The translations under genes were made by a program, and so were the position numbers. From NCBI RefSeq assembly GCF_024345415.1, contig NZ_JAGQBB010000001.1, positions 1 through 64,000 of the forward strand: a stretch of DNA of 64,000 nucleotides, read 5' to 3'. The notes under the pieces are model-generated. The model was not told the origin of the DNA. It did not search any database and saw only the letters and a program-made list of their open reading frames with translations. Source of the DNA: Synechococcus sp. Tobar12-5m-g. GTDB lineage: Bacteria > Cyanobacteriota > Cyanobacteriia > PCC-6307 > Cyanobiaceae. The stretch's first letter is position 1; each line of letters begins with the position of its first letter. This document shows positions 25,542 through 34,743 of the stretch, one piece after another.

Positions 25542-27301
25542 CGCGCCTTGTCCTCCATCGGCAGGGTGAGCGTCACCGCCGGCAATCCGCTCTCCCCGGG
25601 CATGGGCAGCAGCTCACGCAGCAGCTGGGCGTAGGTGATGTTCACCGCCACGGTGGCCTCGAGCCGCCCAACCAGACTGGCGATCAGGCGGTCCTGGGTG
25701 AGCGAGAGGGTCACTTCGCTTGAGAGGCCGCTCTGATAGCGCAGGCGGACGTCCCGGAAGGCCTCGAGGCTGGCGGCCACGCCCCGCCGGGCCGAGGCCA
25801 GCCGGGCCAGGCTGGCCCCATGGCTGAAGAAGGCCTGCTCCAGCCGCAGGCGGATGTCGTTGCGGGAGGCGGCGAAGCGCTGGGCCTCCGCCTCCTCCCG
25901 GCGGGCCAGGGCCCGCACCTCTGCGGCAGTCCGGCCACCGTCGAACAGGAGCCAGCGGACCGTGAGCGCCACCGACCAGTCGCTACCGTTGCTGTTCAGG
26001 ATCGGGATCACGGTGGCGCCGCAGCAGTCGCCGCTGGCGTTCCATTGCTGGGTCTGGCTGCCCGTGGCCCCGGCGGCGGCAAACAGGCTCAGCCGCGGCA
26101 ACAGCTCAGCCGCTTTGGCATCCTTCTCGTGGGCCAGGGCCTCCCGCATCGCCAGCACCGCCTCCAGTTCGGGGTTGCCCGCGTAGGCGGCCAGCAGGCT
26201 GGCCTCCAGATCGAGGGGCCAGCGCGGCTGGAGGACGATCGGATCGCTGGCGGTGGGCGTGAGGTTCGGCGGCAGGTTGAGCAGCAGGGCCAGGCGGCGG
26301 CGGGCGATCGCCTGGTCCGCCTGTGCCTGGATCAGCAGTTCCTCGCCGTCGGCTTCGATCGCCCGGCGCCGCAGCAGATCGAGCCGGGGCACGAGCCCCG
26401 CCTGCTTGAGCGCGAGAACGTCGTTGAGGATCACCAGGTCGTTGCGCAGGTCGGCCTCCCGGATCCGCACCAGCTGATCGGCCCGCTGCAGGCCGTAGTA
26501 GGCCTCGCTCACCTCCAGTTGCCGCTGGCGCAGGGCATTGGCATAGGACTGACGGGCTCGGCGCAGCCGGGCCCGGGCCGCCTGGATCCCAGGAGTGCGG
26601 GCGAAATCCAGCAGGGCCAGCTCCAGTTCCAGTCCTCCAGCCACCGAGCGCACCCCCTGGCTGAGCCGGGCGGTGCCTCCACTGGGTACAAAAAAAGGTC
26701 CGGCGGTGGTCGAGCCGTCAGCGGCCCGCAGGCCGTTGGGGCTGAAGTTGGGCCCGAAGCCCAACCCGTCATTCCCCCGGGGCACCCCATAGCGCGTGCC
26801 GTTCTGATCGTAGCCAAGGCCCCCCACGGCGGCAATCCGGGGCCAGTAGGCGCCCAGTTGCGCCTGCACTGCCGCCAGCTCGGCGGCCACCTCCAGCCGC
26901 CGGGCCTCCAGGAGTGGACCCTGGGCCAGGGCGATCAGGATCGCCTGCTCGAGGCTGAAGCCCTGGCTGCGGCCGTCCCGCAACTGTGGCGCCGTGGGAA
27001 TGGCCAGCGGGGGCGGGGCTTCCAGCCTGACCGGGGGAGTGGAGCTGGAGTCCAATGCCGCCGGTGGCGGAGCGGGTGCTTCGGCGGGCAGCCACTGGTC
27101 GAGCCAAAGCAACTCCTGGTCGAGCTGCTTCCAGGAGCGCTCCAGCTGGTTGGTGCCGGAGGTCCTCCCCCCAGCGGCGGCGGAGGGTGCCAGGGCGATC
27201 AGCCAGGACAGTGAGGCAGCGCCGAAGAGGATGGCCAGCCTTTGGAGGTTGCCCCGCATCGCTTCGGCCCTTGTCAGCCAGAGCATCGTTTGCAGGGACA
27301 T
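25523..27301 (-). CDS. TolC-family outer-membrane efflux protein
   Basis: From ATG 27301 (MSLQTMLWLTRAEAMRGN) the protein has 592 residues. A signal segment is seen at about 19-44 (AILFGAASLSWLIALAPSAAA). Two outer-membrane-factor repeats follow: FSLEQAILIALAQGPLLEAR ... ARARLRRARQSYANALRQRQ, and LEASLLAAYAGNPELEAVLAM ... AEVRALARREEAEAQRFAASR. Long helical segments and YQSGLSSEVTLSLTQDRLIA are typical. An in-frame extension to 27490 has no signal-like sequence and was not used. It pairs with the FUSC genes behind it and the HlyD adaptor converging on them. Confidence 0.85.
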   Translation of the reverse strand: MSLQTMLWLTRAEAMRGNLQRLAILFGAASLSWLIALAPSAAAGGRTSGTNQLERSWKQLDQELLWLDQWLPAEAPAPPPAALDSSSTPPVRLEAPPPLAIPTAPQLRDGRSQGFSLEQAILIALAQGPLLEARRLEVAAELAAVQAQLGAYWPRIAAVGGLGYDQNGTRYGVPRGNDGLGFGPNFSPNGLRAADGSTTAGPFFVPSGGTARLSQGVRSVAGGLELELALLDFARTPGIQAARARLRRARQSYANALRQRQLEVSEAYYGLQRADQLVRIREADLRNDLVILNDVLALKQAGLVPRLDLLRRRAIEADGEELLIQAQADQAIARRRLALLLNLPPNLTPTASDPIVLQPRWPLDLEASLLAAYAGNPELEAVLAMREALAHEKDAKAAELLPRLSLFAAAGATGSQTQQWNASGDCCGATVIPILNSNGSDWSVALTVRWLLFDGGRTAAEVRALARREEAEAQRFAASRNDIRLRLEQAFFSHGASLARLASARRGVAASLEAFRDVRLRYQSGLSSEVTLSLTQDRLIASLVGRLEATVAVNITYAQLLRELLPMPGESGLPAVTLTLPMEDKARWDSAR

Positions 27302-27571
27302 CACCGATCCGTCCCTAGGGTCCCCGACCGGACGAGGCCCGTCAACGGGCGGCACCGGACTGTTCACCACCCTGGCCCGCTTTGCTCCCGTCGATGACGA
27401 CCCGAGTTCCCCGCGATCCATCCTTCGGGCGTGGTGCCGTCCTGCCCCGCGATCAGTTTCCTGGCTCGCGATGGTGAAGGTTGATCCCACTCTCGTGGTG
27501 GATCTCCCAGCTGGTTGGCGTTGGAGCGGCCATGCACCCAGCCTGAGGATCGATGGACCGCCTAGGCAGGG
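27302..27571. other. Upstream region of the tolC-FUSC operon
   Basis: About 270 bp between the LCP gene end and the tolC start on the minus strand. It probably carries the operon promoter. No operator-like repeat or clear -10 element was identified. Confidence 0.35.
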
Positions 27572-28483
27572 TCAGAACAGGAAACGGTAACGGCTGTCCT
27601 TGGCCCCGTCGCCGCTTGCGGAGGAATCGGTGCTCACGGCTGGCCAGTCGGCTTCCCAGTAGCTGACCCCATTCTGATCGAAGGGGCGACCGCCGATCTG
27701 ATGGATGCTCAAGGTGGTGGCAGCCATGGCAGTGATCAGTCCGCCAATCTGCATCGGACCGAGGTCCGTCTTGACGTCACTGCCGGCCGCCGCCAGCAGA
27801 CTCGGCAGACGCACCAGATGTTCCGGTCGAATCAGTTTGGTGAAAAGGGCATTGAGCACAAGCTTCTGGCGATCAATGCGGCCAATGTCGCCCATTTCAT
27901 CGTGCCGCCAGCGCAGGAATCCCTCCAGGTCACGGCCCTTGAGAGTCTGAAGGCCAGGCTGGAGATCGATGGAGAGCCCCTGGCTGTTGTCCACGTAGTA
28001 CATCCGCTTGGGCACGTTCACCTCAACGCCGCCCAGCACATCGCCCATGCGGCGGATGGCCCCCAGATTGATCAGCAGGTGATGGCCGATCGGACGGCCG
28101 AGCCGATGACTGAGCTCTTCCTTGACGGCATCGGCGCCCCCATAGGCATAGAGGGCATTCGCCTTGAGAGGCCCGAAACGCGGCGAGTTGATGTAGGTGT
28201 CGCGGGGGACCTGGGTGATCGTGGTGTGGCCGTTGGCGACCCGCAGGGTGAGCATCACATCGGTGTTGCCTCCGCCGACGTCGGAGCCCAGCACCAGAAG
28301 GTCTTGATCGGTGTCGACCCAGGCGCTGAACGGATTGGTGATCGACTTGGCATCCATCACCAGGCCAGACCTGAGCAGGCCGGCGAGGGGGCCAGCCAGC
28401 ATCAGGCCGCCGCTGAGGCCCATCACCATGGCGAAAAGGACGGCCCAGGGACTGGATTTGGACCGTTTTGGACTGACTCTCAA
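27572..28483 (-). CDS. LytR-CpsA-Psr (LCP) family protein
   Basis: A 303-residue membrane-anchored protein expected to transfer polymers (teichoic acid or polysaccharide) to peptidoglycan. N-terminal anchor about 13-38 (AVLFAMVMGLSGGLMLAGPLAG). The LCP domain shows LLVLGSDVGGGNTDVMLTLRV, VPRDTYI, NALYAYGGADAVKEEL, VNVPKRMYYVD, GLQTLKGRDLEGFLRWRHDE and IGRIDRQKLVLNAL. The Asp and Arg residues that bind pyrophosphate lipid are present. It is not obviously in an operon. Confidence 0.92.
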   Translation of the reverse strand: MRVSPKRSKSSPWAVLFAMVMGLSGGLMLAGPLAGLLRSGLVMDAKSITNPFSAWVDTDQDLLVLGSDVGGGNTDVMLTLRVANGHTTITQVPRDTYINSPRFGPLKANALYAYGGADAVKEELSHRLGRPIGHHLLINLGAIRRMGDVLGGVEVNVPKRMYYVDNSQGLSIDLQPGLQTLKGRDLEGFLRWRHDEMGDIGRIDRQKLVLNALFTKLIRPEHLVRLPSLLAAAGSDVKTDLGPMQIGGLITAMAATTLSIHQIGGRPFDQNGVSYWEADWPAVSTDSSASGDGAKDSRYRFLF

Positions 28484-28656
28484 TGTCGCCGGAGCTGTCG
28501 AGGGAGGTTGAACAGGAACGGAGCCCTCCGGGACTGCTGCATCGCGGAAGACTTCATCTTGAAATCCTATTTCACCTGCCCCGAGCCTCCCGCTGGCGTC
28601 CCTTCGCGCCAGTCCAGTTCAAGATCTGGAGGCCGCAGGTTTTAGATCCAGGGGAT

Positions 28657-29304
28657 TCAGGTCCAGGTGGCGCCCGGGATTCCCCCGCCCCGGCGACCGC
28701 TCACCAGGCGCCGCGCCTGGTCCAGGGCGGGCTCCAGGTCTTTGGAGCTGAAGGGAGGCAGGGCTTGCTTCCTAAGCCAGGCGCCCCAGTGGAACTCCAT
28801 GAACGGCACGGCTGGCTGGGGGCGGATCAAACCTTCCTGCTTCAGCTTCCACACCAGGCTCCGGTAGGGATCGTCCTGCAGCTCGACGAGGCTGTGGGGC
28901 AGTCGTTCCGGCGGATAGGGACCGTTGCCGTCCCCGTCCAGCAGGTAGAGCCAGCCACGCCGATTCAGTTCCTCCAGGCAATGGGTCTGGCTGGCTCCCT
29001 CCAGCGCCAGCACCACCGCGCAAAAAACTGTGGTCTGGGGGTCAACGTCGAGCAGGGCCCGCAGGCGGTGGTGCCGGTCGATCATCCAGGCCTCCCCAGC
29101 ACTGCTCAGGGCGATCGGTACGGGGCGGTTCCGGAGGTAGCGGCGCCGGCTCTGGGGCGATTCCAGTCGGAAATCGCTGGTCCGCGCCTTCACTTCCGCC
29201 AGTCCAAGGCAGAGCTGGGTCGGCTGGAGACAGCGCAGTGGCAGCTCAACCAATTCACCCCGCGGCGAGGGCAAGAGGTGAAACGGGCTGGAATTCAGCG
29301 CCAT
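28657..29304 (-). CDS. ParB-like (ParBc_2 type) protein
   Basis: From the ATG at 29304 (MALNSSPFHLLPSPRGELVE) it has 215 residues. The core ELPLRCLQPTQLCLGLAEVK followed by IALSSAGEAWMIDRHHRLRA resembles the ParBc_2 variant of the ParB/sulfiredoxin fold. The signature D-R-H-H-R-L is equivalent to the G-x-x-R-x-x-A box. The C-terminal half (PYPPERLPHSLVELQDDPYR, EFHWGAWLRK) belongs to the same family. No ParA is adjacent and a partitioning role is unlikely; function unknown. Confidence 0.72.
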   Translation of the reverse strand: MALNSSPFHLLPSPRGELVELPLRCLQPTQLCLGLAEVKARTSDFRLESPQSRRRYLRNRPVPIALSSAGEAWMIDRHHRLRALLDVDPQTTVFCAVVLALEGASQTHCLEELNRRGWLYLLDGDGNGPYPPERLPHSLVELQDDPYRSLVWKLKQEGLIRPQPAVPFMEFHWGAWLRKQALPPFSSKDLEPALDQARRLVSGRRGGGIPGATWT

Positions 29305-29416
29305 GGGCTGGAGGAGCCGGTTCTGGCGGCACGGGCAACGGGTCCTTCTCATCGTGCAACATCTGGCCGGTCTGCGGAGAAGGAGCGCCAGCGACCACTC
29401 CATGCCCCGGCTCAGC

Positions 29417-31213
29417 TCATGCCGTCAGGGCTTCGTTAGCCCGCAGGCCCGCCTGCACCCTCCAGAGATTGGCGTAGACCCCGTCACGCCGGAGTAGATC
29501 GTCGTGGTGGCCACTTTCGACGATCCTGCCGCCCTCCATCACCACGATCCGATCGGCATGGCGCACCGTGCTCAGGCGGTGGGCGATCACCAGAGTGGTG
29601 CGCTCGGCGGTGATCAGCTCCAGGGAGCGCTGAATGGCCGCTTCGGTGTCATTGTCGACTGCGGCGGTGGCCTCATCGAGGATCAGCACCGGTGGATCCT
29701 TGAGGATGGCGCGGGCCAGGGCGATCCGCTGCCGCTGGCCTCCTGAGAGCCGCTGGCCCCGTTCGCCCACCACGGTGTCGTAACCGTGGGGCAACGCTGC
29801 GATGAAGCCGGCGGCCTCGGCCAGCTCGGCGGCCCGGGCGATCGCGGCGGGGGTGGCGGCAAAGCTGCCGTAGGCAATGTTTTCGGCCACGCTGCCATGG
29901 AACAGGTACACCTCCTGGCTGACCAGGCCGATCGCCCGCCGCAGATGGTCGAGGTTGAGGCTGCGGATCGGCACGCCATCCAGCAGGATCTCGCCTTGAT
30001 CCACCTCGTACAGCCGCAGCACCAGCTTCACAAGGGTGCTTTTGCCCGAGCCTGTGGCCCCGACGATGCCGATGGTGTGGCCGGCTGGAATGGCCAGGTC
30101 GAAGCCCCGCAGCAGACTGTCGCGACCTGCATAGCCGAAGCTCACCGCCTTGAACTCCAGCCCACCGCGCACGGTGGCCAGGGGCAGGGGGCGATCCCCG
30201 CTCGGGATCGCCAGCGGTGTGGCAAGCAGATCGAGCACCCGGTCGGTGGAGGCCATGGCCCGCTGGTAGTCATCGAGGGTGCGGCCCAGGGTGGTCAGGG
30301 GCCAGAGCAGCCGCTGGGTGATGAACACCAGAAAGCTGTAGCTGCCGATCGCGATCGCCCCTTTCCAGGCCTGCAATCCGCCAATCACCAGGATGGCCAC
30401 GAAGGCGAACAGAATGGCGAAGCGGATCAGGGGAATGAAAGCTGCCGACAACCGGATGGCCCGGCCGTTGCTGCTGCGGTAGGCCTGGCTCTGCCGGCCG
30501 ATGCGCTCCAGTTCCCAGGCCTCGGCGGCATAGCTCTTGATCGTGAGCATGCCGCCCAGGTTGTTCACCAGGCTGCTGTTGAGATCACCGGCCCGATCGC
30601 GCACATCGCGGTAAAGGGGGGCGAGCCGCCTTTGAAACAGCAACGAGCCCCAGAGGATCACCGGGATCGGCAGGAAGGCCACGCCGGCCACGCCGGGGGA
30701 GAGCACCACCATGGCGCCGCCCACCGCCAGCACCGTGGTCACCAGTTGCAGCACCTCGTTGGCGCCATGGTCCAGGAAGCGTTCAAGCTGGTTGATGTCG
30801 TCGTTGAGGATCGCCAGCAGGCCTCCGCTGCTGCCGGCCTCGAAGAAGGCCATCTCGAGCCTCTGGAGGTGGTCGTAGGCCTCCAGCCGGAGCTCGTGCT
30901 GCACGGTCTGGGCGAGATTGCGCCACAGCACCCCATAGAGGTATTCAAACAGGGATTCAGCGCTCCAGATCAGGAAGGAGAGCACCCCCAGCAGCGCCAG
31001 CTGGCTGGGAACGCTGCTGAAGCCGAAGGCCGAGAGCCAGGAGGTCTGCTGGCGCACCACCACGTCAACCGCCAAGCCGATCAGCACCGGCGGTGCCAGG
31101 TCGAACAGCTTGTTGAGCACCGAGCAGATTGCGGCCCACCAGACCAGGCGCCGATGGGGCCGGAGCGTACGGAGCAGGCGGGCCAGGGCAGGACGGGTGG
31201 GCGGGGCGGCCAT
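29417..31213 (-). CDS. ABC exporter, fused membrane and ATPase domains
   Basis: A 598-residue half-transporter that works as a dimer. The type I membrane domain covers about 1-320 (VWWAAICSVLNKLFDLAPPVLI, NLGGMLTIKSYAAE as coupling helix region). The nucleotide-binding domain has Walker A GATGSGKSTLVKL, the Q-loop LVSQEVYLF, signature LSGGQRQRIALARAIL, Walker B ILDEATAAVD and H-loop IAHRLST. It matches MsbA/multidrug-type exporters; substrate unknown. It stands apart from the efflux cluster. Confidence 0.92.
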   Translation of the reverse strand: MAAPPTRPALARLLRTLRPHRRLVWWAAICSVLNKLFDLAPPVLIGLAVDVVVRQQTSWLSAFGFSSVPSQLALLGVLSFLIWSAESLFEYLYGVLWRNLAQTVQHELRLEAYDHLQRLEMAFFEAGSSGGLLAILNDDINQLERFLDHGANEVLQLVTTVLAVGGAMVVLSPGVAGVAFLPIPVILWGSLLFQRRLAPLYRDVRDRAGDLNSSLVNNLGGMLTIKSYAAEAWELERIGRQSQAYRSSNGRAIRLSAAFIPLIRFAILFAFVAILVIGGLQAWKGAIAIGSYSFLVFITQRLLWPLTTLGRTLDDYQRAMASTDRVLDLLATPLAIPSGDRPLPLATVRGGLEFKAVSFGYAGRDSLLRGFDLAIPAGHTIGIVGATGSGKSTLVKLVLRLYEVDQGEILLDGVPIRSLNLDHLRRAIGLVSQEVYLFHGSVAENIAYGSFAATPAAIARAAELAEAAGFIAALPHGYDTVVGERGQRLSGGQRQRIALARAILKDPPVLILDEATAAVDNDTEAAIQRSLELITAERTTLVIAHRLSTVRHADRIVVMEGGRIVESGHHDDLLRRDGVYANLWRVQAGLRANEALTA

Positions 31214-31306
31214 GCAGGAATCGGGGATCAGGATCGGTTTGGCATGAGCTGTTTTGACCGAGGCATCGCCGTTAGAACGGAAAGGACTCCAATTGGAGCA
31301 GATCCA

Positions 31307-31501
31307 TTGACACGCTCACGCTCTTTCACACGCTTTCAGCGCTGGACAGCCAAGTTGCGTCGGCGCCATTTGCGCGCTTCCCTGCCTCCGCAGCGGGAGG
31401 GAAACCTGCTGATGCTCCAGCCAGCTGGGGCCCTGCGTCTTCAGGCCTGGAACCGTGATCAGGTCCATGACCTCGATGAGCTGCACGGCGTCTCCCCCTG
31501 A
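31307..31501 (+). CDS. Possible small basic protein
   Basis: A 64-residue frame starting at TTG 31307, with GGAG 8 nt upstream, reading MTRSRSFTRFQRWTAKLRRR, then LMLQPAGALRLQAWNRDQVH and DELHGVSP. It is strongly basic at the N-terminus. No family is recognised. The ribosome-site spacing is the main support; it could be spurious. Confidence 0.3.
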   Translation: MTRSRSFTRFQRWTAKLRRRHLRASLPPQREGNLLMLQPAGALRLQAWNRDQVHDLDELHGVSP

Positions 31502-31675
31502 GCCCGCCACAACCGGGCGGGGCAGGTCAGGCTTCCCGCCAGCTCTGTCATCCACGCCGGCCATCCCGAGGAGGTTGGCGGGGAGGGAGCTGGAAGAAAA
31601 ACCGAAGAAATCAAGGTCGGGCAGCCAAAGCCATGATTTTCCGTCCATTGTGCTGAGACCCTGACTTCTTTGGCC

Positions 31676-31876
31676 ATGGCTGCACCCGTTCCCTGGAGTC
31701 TGGCCTGGAACGAGAGCGGTGAACTGGCGTTCACCGATCGCTTCGACCTGCTTCAGTCGATGGTTCTGTCAGAGAACCCTGACGTTCAAGTCAGCTTAAT
31801 CGCCTCCATCGAGCGGCTTTCGCTTCATGAGGTGAGCAACCTCTGCTCGGATGGCCTGACCGGCCTGTGCTGCTGA
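31676..31876 (+). CDS. Possible small protein, unknown
   Basis: A 66-residue frame from ATG 31676: MAAPVPWSLAWNESGELAFT, then DRFDLLQSMVLSENPDVQVS and LSLHEVSNLCSDGLTGLCC. The composition is protein-like (acidic, balanced) and there is no competing gene between the ABC exporter and the small secreted protein. No family is recognised. Confidence 0.4.
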   Translation: MAAPVPWSLAWNESGELAFTDRFDLLQSMVLSENPDVQVSLIASIERLSLHEVSNLCSDGLTGLCC

Positions 31877-31883
31877 TCCCTGA

Positions 31884-32210
31884 TCACATCCGATAACGGT
31901 CACCCGCCCGTTTCCGGCAGGTGGATTGGGCCGCATCCAGGCCGCTTCCCTGGTTGATCTGGTCAAGGAAACAGGAGCAGGTGAAGGCGCTCATCCCCGG
32001 AGGCGCCACCTTGCCGGCGGCTTGAAAAGCGGCGCTGAAACCAGCCAGGCACAGCCGCTCGACGACCAGATCGTCATTGCTTTGCGCCTGGACCGCTTCC
32101 GCTCCCACCAGCAACACCAGGGAGATCAGGGTTGGGGCCACCCAGTGCCAGGTGTTGGCTGCGCGCTTCGAGAGCCCTGGCATGGGGCTCGGACCGTTTG
32201 TCGCAGACAT
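31884..32210 (-). CDS. Small secreted Cys-containing protein
   Basis: A 108-residue protein with a probable signal peptide (about 18-43: ANTWHWVAPTLISLVLLVGA, cleavage near VQAQS). The mature part contains four Cys (RLCLAG, FTCSCFLDQ, STCRKR). The FTCSCFLDQINQ segment resembles small secreted or lipid-exposed cyanobacterial proteins of unknown role. Start at 32210, or at Met10 (32183). It is encoded downstream of the DEAD-box helicase after a 26-bp gap. Confidence 0.62.
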   Translation of the reverse strand: MSATNGPSPMPGLSKRAANTWHWVAPTLISLVLLVGAEAVQAQSNDDLVVERLCLAGFSAAFQAAGKVAPPGMSAFTCSCFLDQINQGSGLDAAQSTCRKRAGDRYRM

Positions 32211-32236
32211 GGCTCTCGGAGGAAGTCGGGGTTGGC

Positions 32237-34204
32237 TCAGCTGGAGAGGCGGCTGATCTGAAGTTCCTTGTTCATCACGCGCAGCCGCTTCAACGCCTCG
32301 AACACATCTTCCGGCATTCCCTGGGGCAGATCGATCGTGCTGTGGGTGTCGAAGATCTGGATGCGCCCAATGCTGCGACCAGCGAGACCAGCTTCATTGG
32401 CGATCGCGCCAACAATGTTCCCAGGCTTGACATGGTCGCGCCAGCCCACTTCGATCCGAAAGCGATCCATGTCGGCCTCAGGGGCGGAGGTGCCGTCGTG
32501 TCGTGGAAATCCAGCTTCGCGACCCTGGCGATCCTGGCGACGCCGGTCACCCCGGCGGTCATCGTCGTCACGGCTCCGCTCCCTGTCGCGCGGGCCGGCC
32601 GAGCGTTGCCAGTCTTCGTTGCCGTGCACCAGCAGGGGCTTGGTGCCGACAGCCAGCTGGAGGGCTGCAAGGGCAAGCTGGTCGGGAGTGGCCTCGATCT
32701 CCCGTCCCACCCGCTGCAGGATCTCGCCGAGCAGGGCCAGTTCCTGTTCGGCCGCACGGGGTTGCAGGACCAGGGTGGTGAGCTCCTGGCGCAGCCGACC
32801 CAGCCTGTTCTGGTTGATGTCCGCATTGGTAGGGACCTCCATCGCATCGATCGGCTTGCCCACGGTGCGCTCCAGGCCACCGAGAAAGCGGCGTTCCCGC
32901 GGCGTGAGGAAGAGGATGGCGTCACCCTGGCGACCGGCCCTGCCGGTGCGGCCGATCCGGTGCACGTAGGCTTCGCTGTCGAAGGGAATGTCGTAGTTGA
33001 TCACCAGGGTGATCCGTTCCACATCCAGACCCCGGGCGGCCACATCGGTGGCCACCAGCACATTCACCTGGCCACTGCGCAGCCTCTCCACGGTGCGCTC
33101 GCGCTGGGACTGGGGGACGTCGCCGTTGAGCACGGCCACGTCGTAGCCGTGTTGTTCGAGGGCCTCGGATACTGCCAGGGTGATCGCCTTGGTGCGGGCG
33201 AAGATGATCACCCCTTCGCTGCTCTCCGCCTCCAGAACCCGCGTCAGGGCCTCGAGCTTCTGGGATCCGTTGACGATCAGGTGGCGCTGGCGGATCGTGC
33301 TCGACTCCGCCCCCTTCTGGCGAATGGTGACTTCGGCGGGATCCTTGAGGTACTTGCGTGAGAGCCTCCGAATCTCCGACGGCATGGTGGCCGAGAACAA
33401 CACCACCTGGCGCTGCTCAGGAAGCTTCTCGAGCACCCATTCGACATCGTCGATGAAGCCCATGCGGAGCATTTCATCGGCTTCGTCGAGCACGAGGCTG
33501 CGCAGGCCCGAGAGGTCAAGGGTGCCCTGGCGCATGTGATCCATGACCCGGCCGGGGGTCCCCACCACCACCTGAACACCGCGCTTAAGCCTCACGATCT
33601 GATCACGGAAATCGGCACCGCCGTAGATCGGCAGCACGCGCACGAGCGGCAGTTTGCTGGCGTAGGTGTTGAACGCTTCGGCAACCTGCAGGGCCAGCTC
33701 CCGGGTGGGAGTCAGCACCAACACCTGGGGGGTGCGCTGGTTCGGGTCGAGCCGGGAGAGCAGGGGCAAGGCGAAGGCCGCCGTTTTGCCGGTTCCCGTC
33801 TGGGCCTGACCGACCAGATCCCGACCCAGCATCAGCTCGGGAATGGCCGCCTTCTGGATCGGTGAGGGGGTGGTGTATCCACAGGCTTCGACCGCCTCCA
33901 CCAGGGGAGTTCCAAGGCCAAAGCCGGCGAAGGCACCGACGATGCCGGAAGTTGGGGAGGCCGGCACGCTGGTGGGCTGGTCGATAGCCTCGGCCACGCC
34001 GGCTGATGGTTTGCTGACCTGGCCGCTGCTTGTCTGGTCGCTGCTGGTTGGGCCGCTGATCGATTCGGCGAAGATCAACTCGCCGCTGATCGACTCGGTG
34101 GTGGTCGTGGTGAAGGTCTCAGCCAGGGGACTGGTGTCAGCTCCTGGGTTGATGCTGGTGTCGGAAGAGCACGCGAAGCTCTCGCAAGCGGAAGGCTGGG
34201 TCAC
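32237..34204 (-). CDS. DEAD-box ATP-dependent RNA helicase (DeaD/CsdA-like)
   Basis: A 655-residue RNA helicase. A Ser/Thr-rich N-terminal tail of about 75 residues precedes the Q-motif TPSPIQKAAIPELMLGRDLV. Motif I is AQTGTGKTAAFALP, then PTRELALQ, TPGRVMDH, DEAD (VLDEADEMLRMGF), SAT, and the RecA2 motifs with HRIGRTGRAGRQG. An Arg/Asp linker (about 545-575) leads to a DbpA-type RNA-binding domain (FRIEVGWRDHVKPGNIVGAI). Such enzymes unwind rRNA and mRNA, often under cold or redox stress. The N-terminal start is uncertain because the tail is low-complexity. Confidence 0.92.
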   Translation of the reverse strand: MTQPSACESFACSSDTSINPGADTSPLAETFTTTTTESISGELIFAESISGPTSSDQTSSGQVSKPSAGVAEAIDQPTSVPASPTSGIVGAFAGFGLGTPLVEAVEACGYTTPSPIQKAAIPELMLGRDLVGQAQTGTGKTAAFALPLLSRLDPNQRTPQVLVLTPTRELALQVAEAFNTYASKLPLVRVLPIYGGADFRDQIVRLKRGVQVVVGTPGRVMDHMRQGTLDLSGLRSLVLDEADEMLRMGFIDDVEWVLEKLPEQRQVVLFSATMPSEIRRLSRKYLKDPAEVTIRQKGAESSTIRQRHLIVNGSQKLEALTRVLEAESSEGVIIFARTKAITLAVSEALEQHGYDVAVLNGDVPQSQRERTVERLRSGQVNVLVATDVAARGLDVERITLVINYDIPFDSEAYVHRIGRTGRAGRQGDAILFLTPRERRFLGGLERTVGKPIDAMEVPTNADINQNRLGRLRQELTTLVLQPRAAEQELALLGEILQRVGREIEATPDQLALAALQLAVGTKPLLVHGNEDWQRSAGPRDRERSRDDDDRRGDRRRQDRQGREAGFPRHDGTSAPEADMDRFRIEVGWRDHVKPGNIVGAIANEAGLAGRSIGRIQIFDTHSTIDLPQGMPEDVFEALKRLRVMNKELQISRLSS

Positions 34205-34376
34205 GGAGATTGTGGAGGCGTTGGCCTGGAATGTCCTTCAACGCAGGCCGGCAGCGATCCAAATCTCTTGGCCTATAGGCCTGAAGCAAGACTGCCTTGC
34301 CCTTTATCAAAGGGTGAATATAAATTGTATCACTTGCCACCCCGGGGTCTTCCGCCAGCGGGGGAGAACGCGTCAC
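34205..34376. promoter_or_regulatory. Upstream region of the helicase gene, AT-rich patch
   Basis: A 172-bp spacer whose centre (34308-34336, containing ATAAATTGTATC) is clearly more AT-rich than its surroundings. On the minus strand this offers a TATATT-like -10 about 110 nt before the helicase start. That would leave a long leader, common for cold-regulated helicase mRNAs. The promoter call is tentative. Confidence 0.3.
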
Positions 34377-34739
34377 TCAGGGACCAGCGGCACGCCCGTA
34401 GTCGTCCTCCAGCCGCTCGATGTCGTCTTCCTCGAGCCTCGATCCGATCTGGACCTCCACGATCACCAGGGGGGCCGAGCCAGCCGTAGCCCGGTGAATG
34501 GAGCCAAGCGGGATCTGCAGGCTGGTTCCCGGGGTCGCCTCGAAGACCTCCCCGTCCCGTTCCAGCACCCCTTGACCCTCGACCACGACCCAGTGCTCGC
34601 TGCGCTGCCGATGGCATTGGCGGCTGATTCTCTGGCCGGCCATCAGATGCAGGCGCTTGACCTGATGGTCCGGTCCCCGATCGAGACACTCAAACCAGCC
34701 CCAGGGTCGTGGCCAGCGTTCCTGCTCCCCCTTCTTCAT
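34377..34739 (-). CDS. Cupin, phosphomannose isomerase type II-like
   Basis: From ATG 34739 it has 120 residues: WPRPWGWFECLDRGPDHQ, then KRLHLMAGQRISRQCHRQRS, EHWVVVEGQGVLERDGE, and TSLQIPLGSIHRATAGSAPL. This is the cupin domain found at the C-terminus of bifunctional ManC/ManA enzymes, here free-standing, as in many cyanobacteria. The metal ligands (H-x-R-x-E-H-W) are partly present. Likely role: mannose-6-phosphate isomerase for sugar-nucleotide synthesis. Only 4 bp separate it from the small gene before it. Confidence 0.83.
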   Translation of the reverse strand: MKKGEQERWPRPWGWFECLDRGPDHQVKRLHLMAGQRISRQCHRQRSEHWVVVEGQGVLERDGEVFEATPGTSLQIPLGSIHRATAGSAPLVIVEVQIGSRLEEDDIERLEDDYGRAAGP

Positions 34740-34743
34740 AGAT

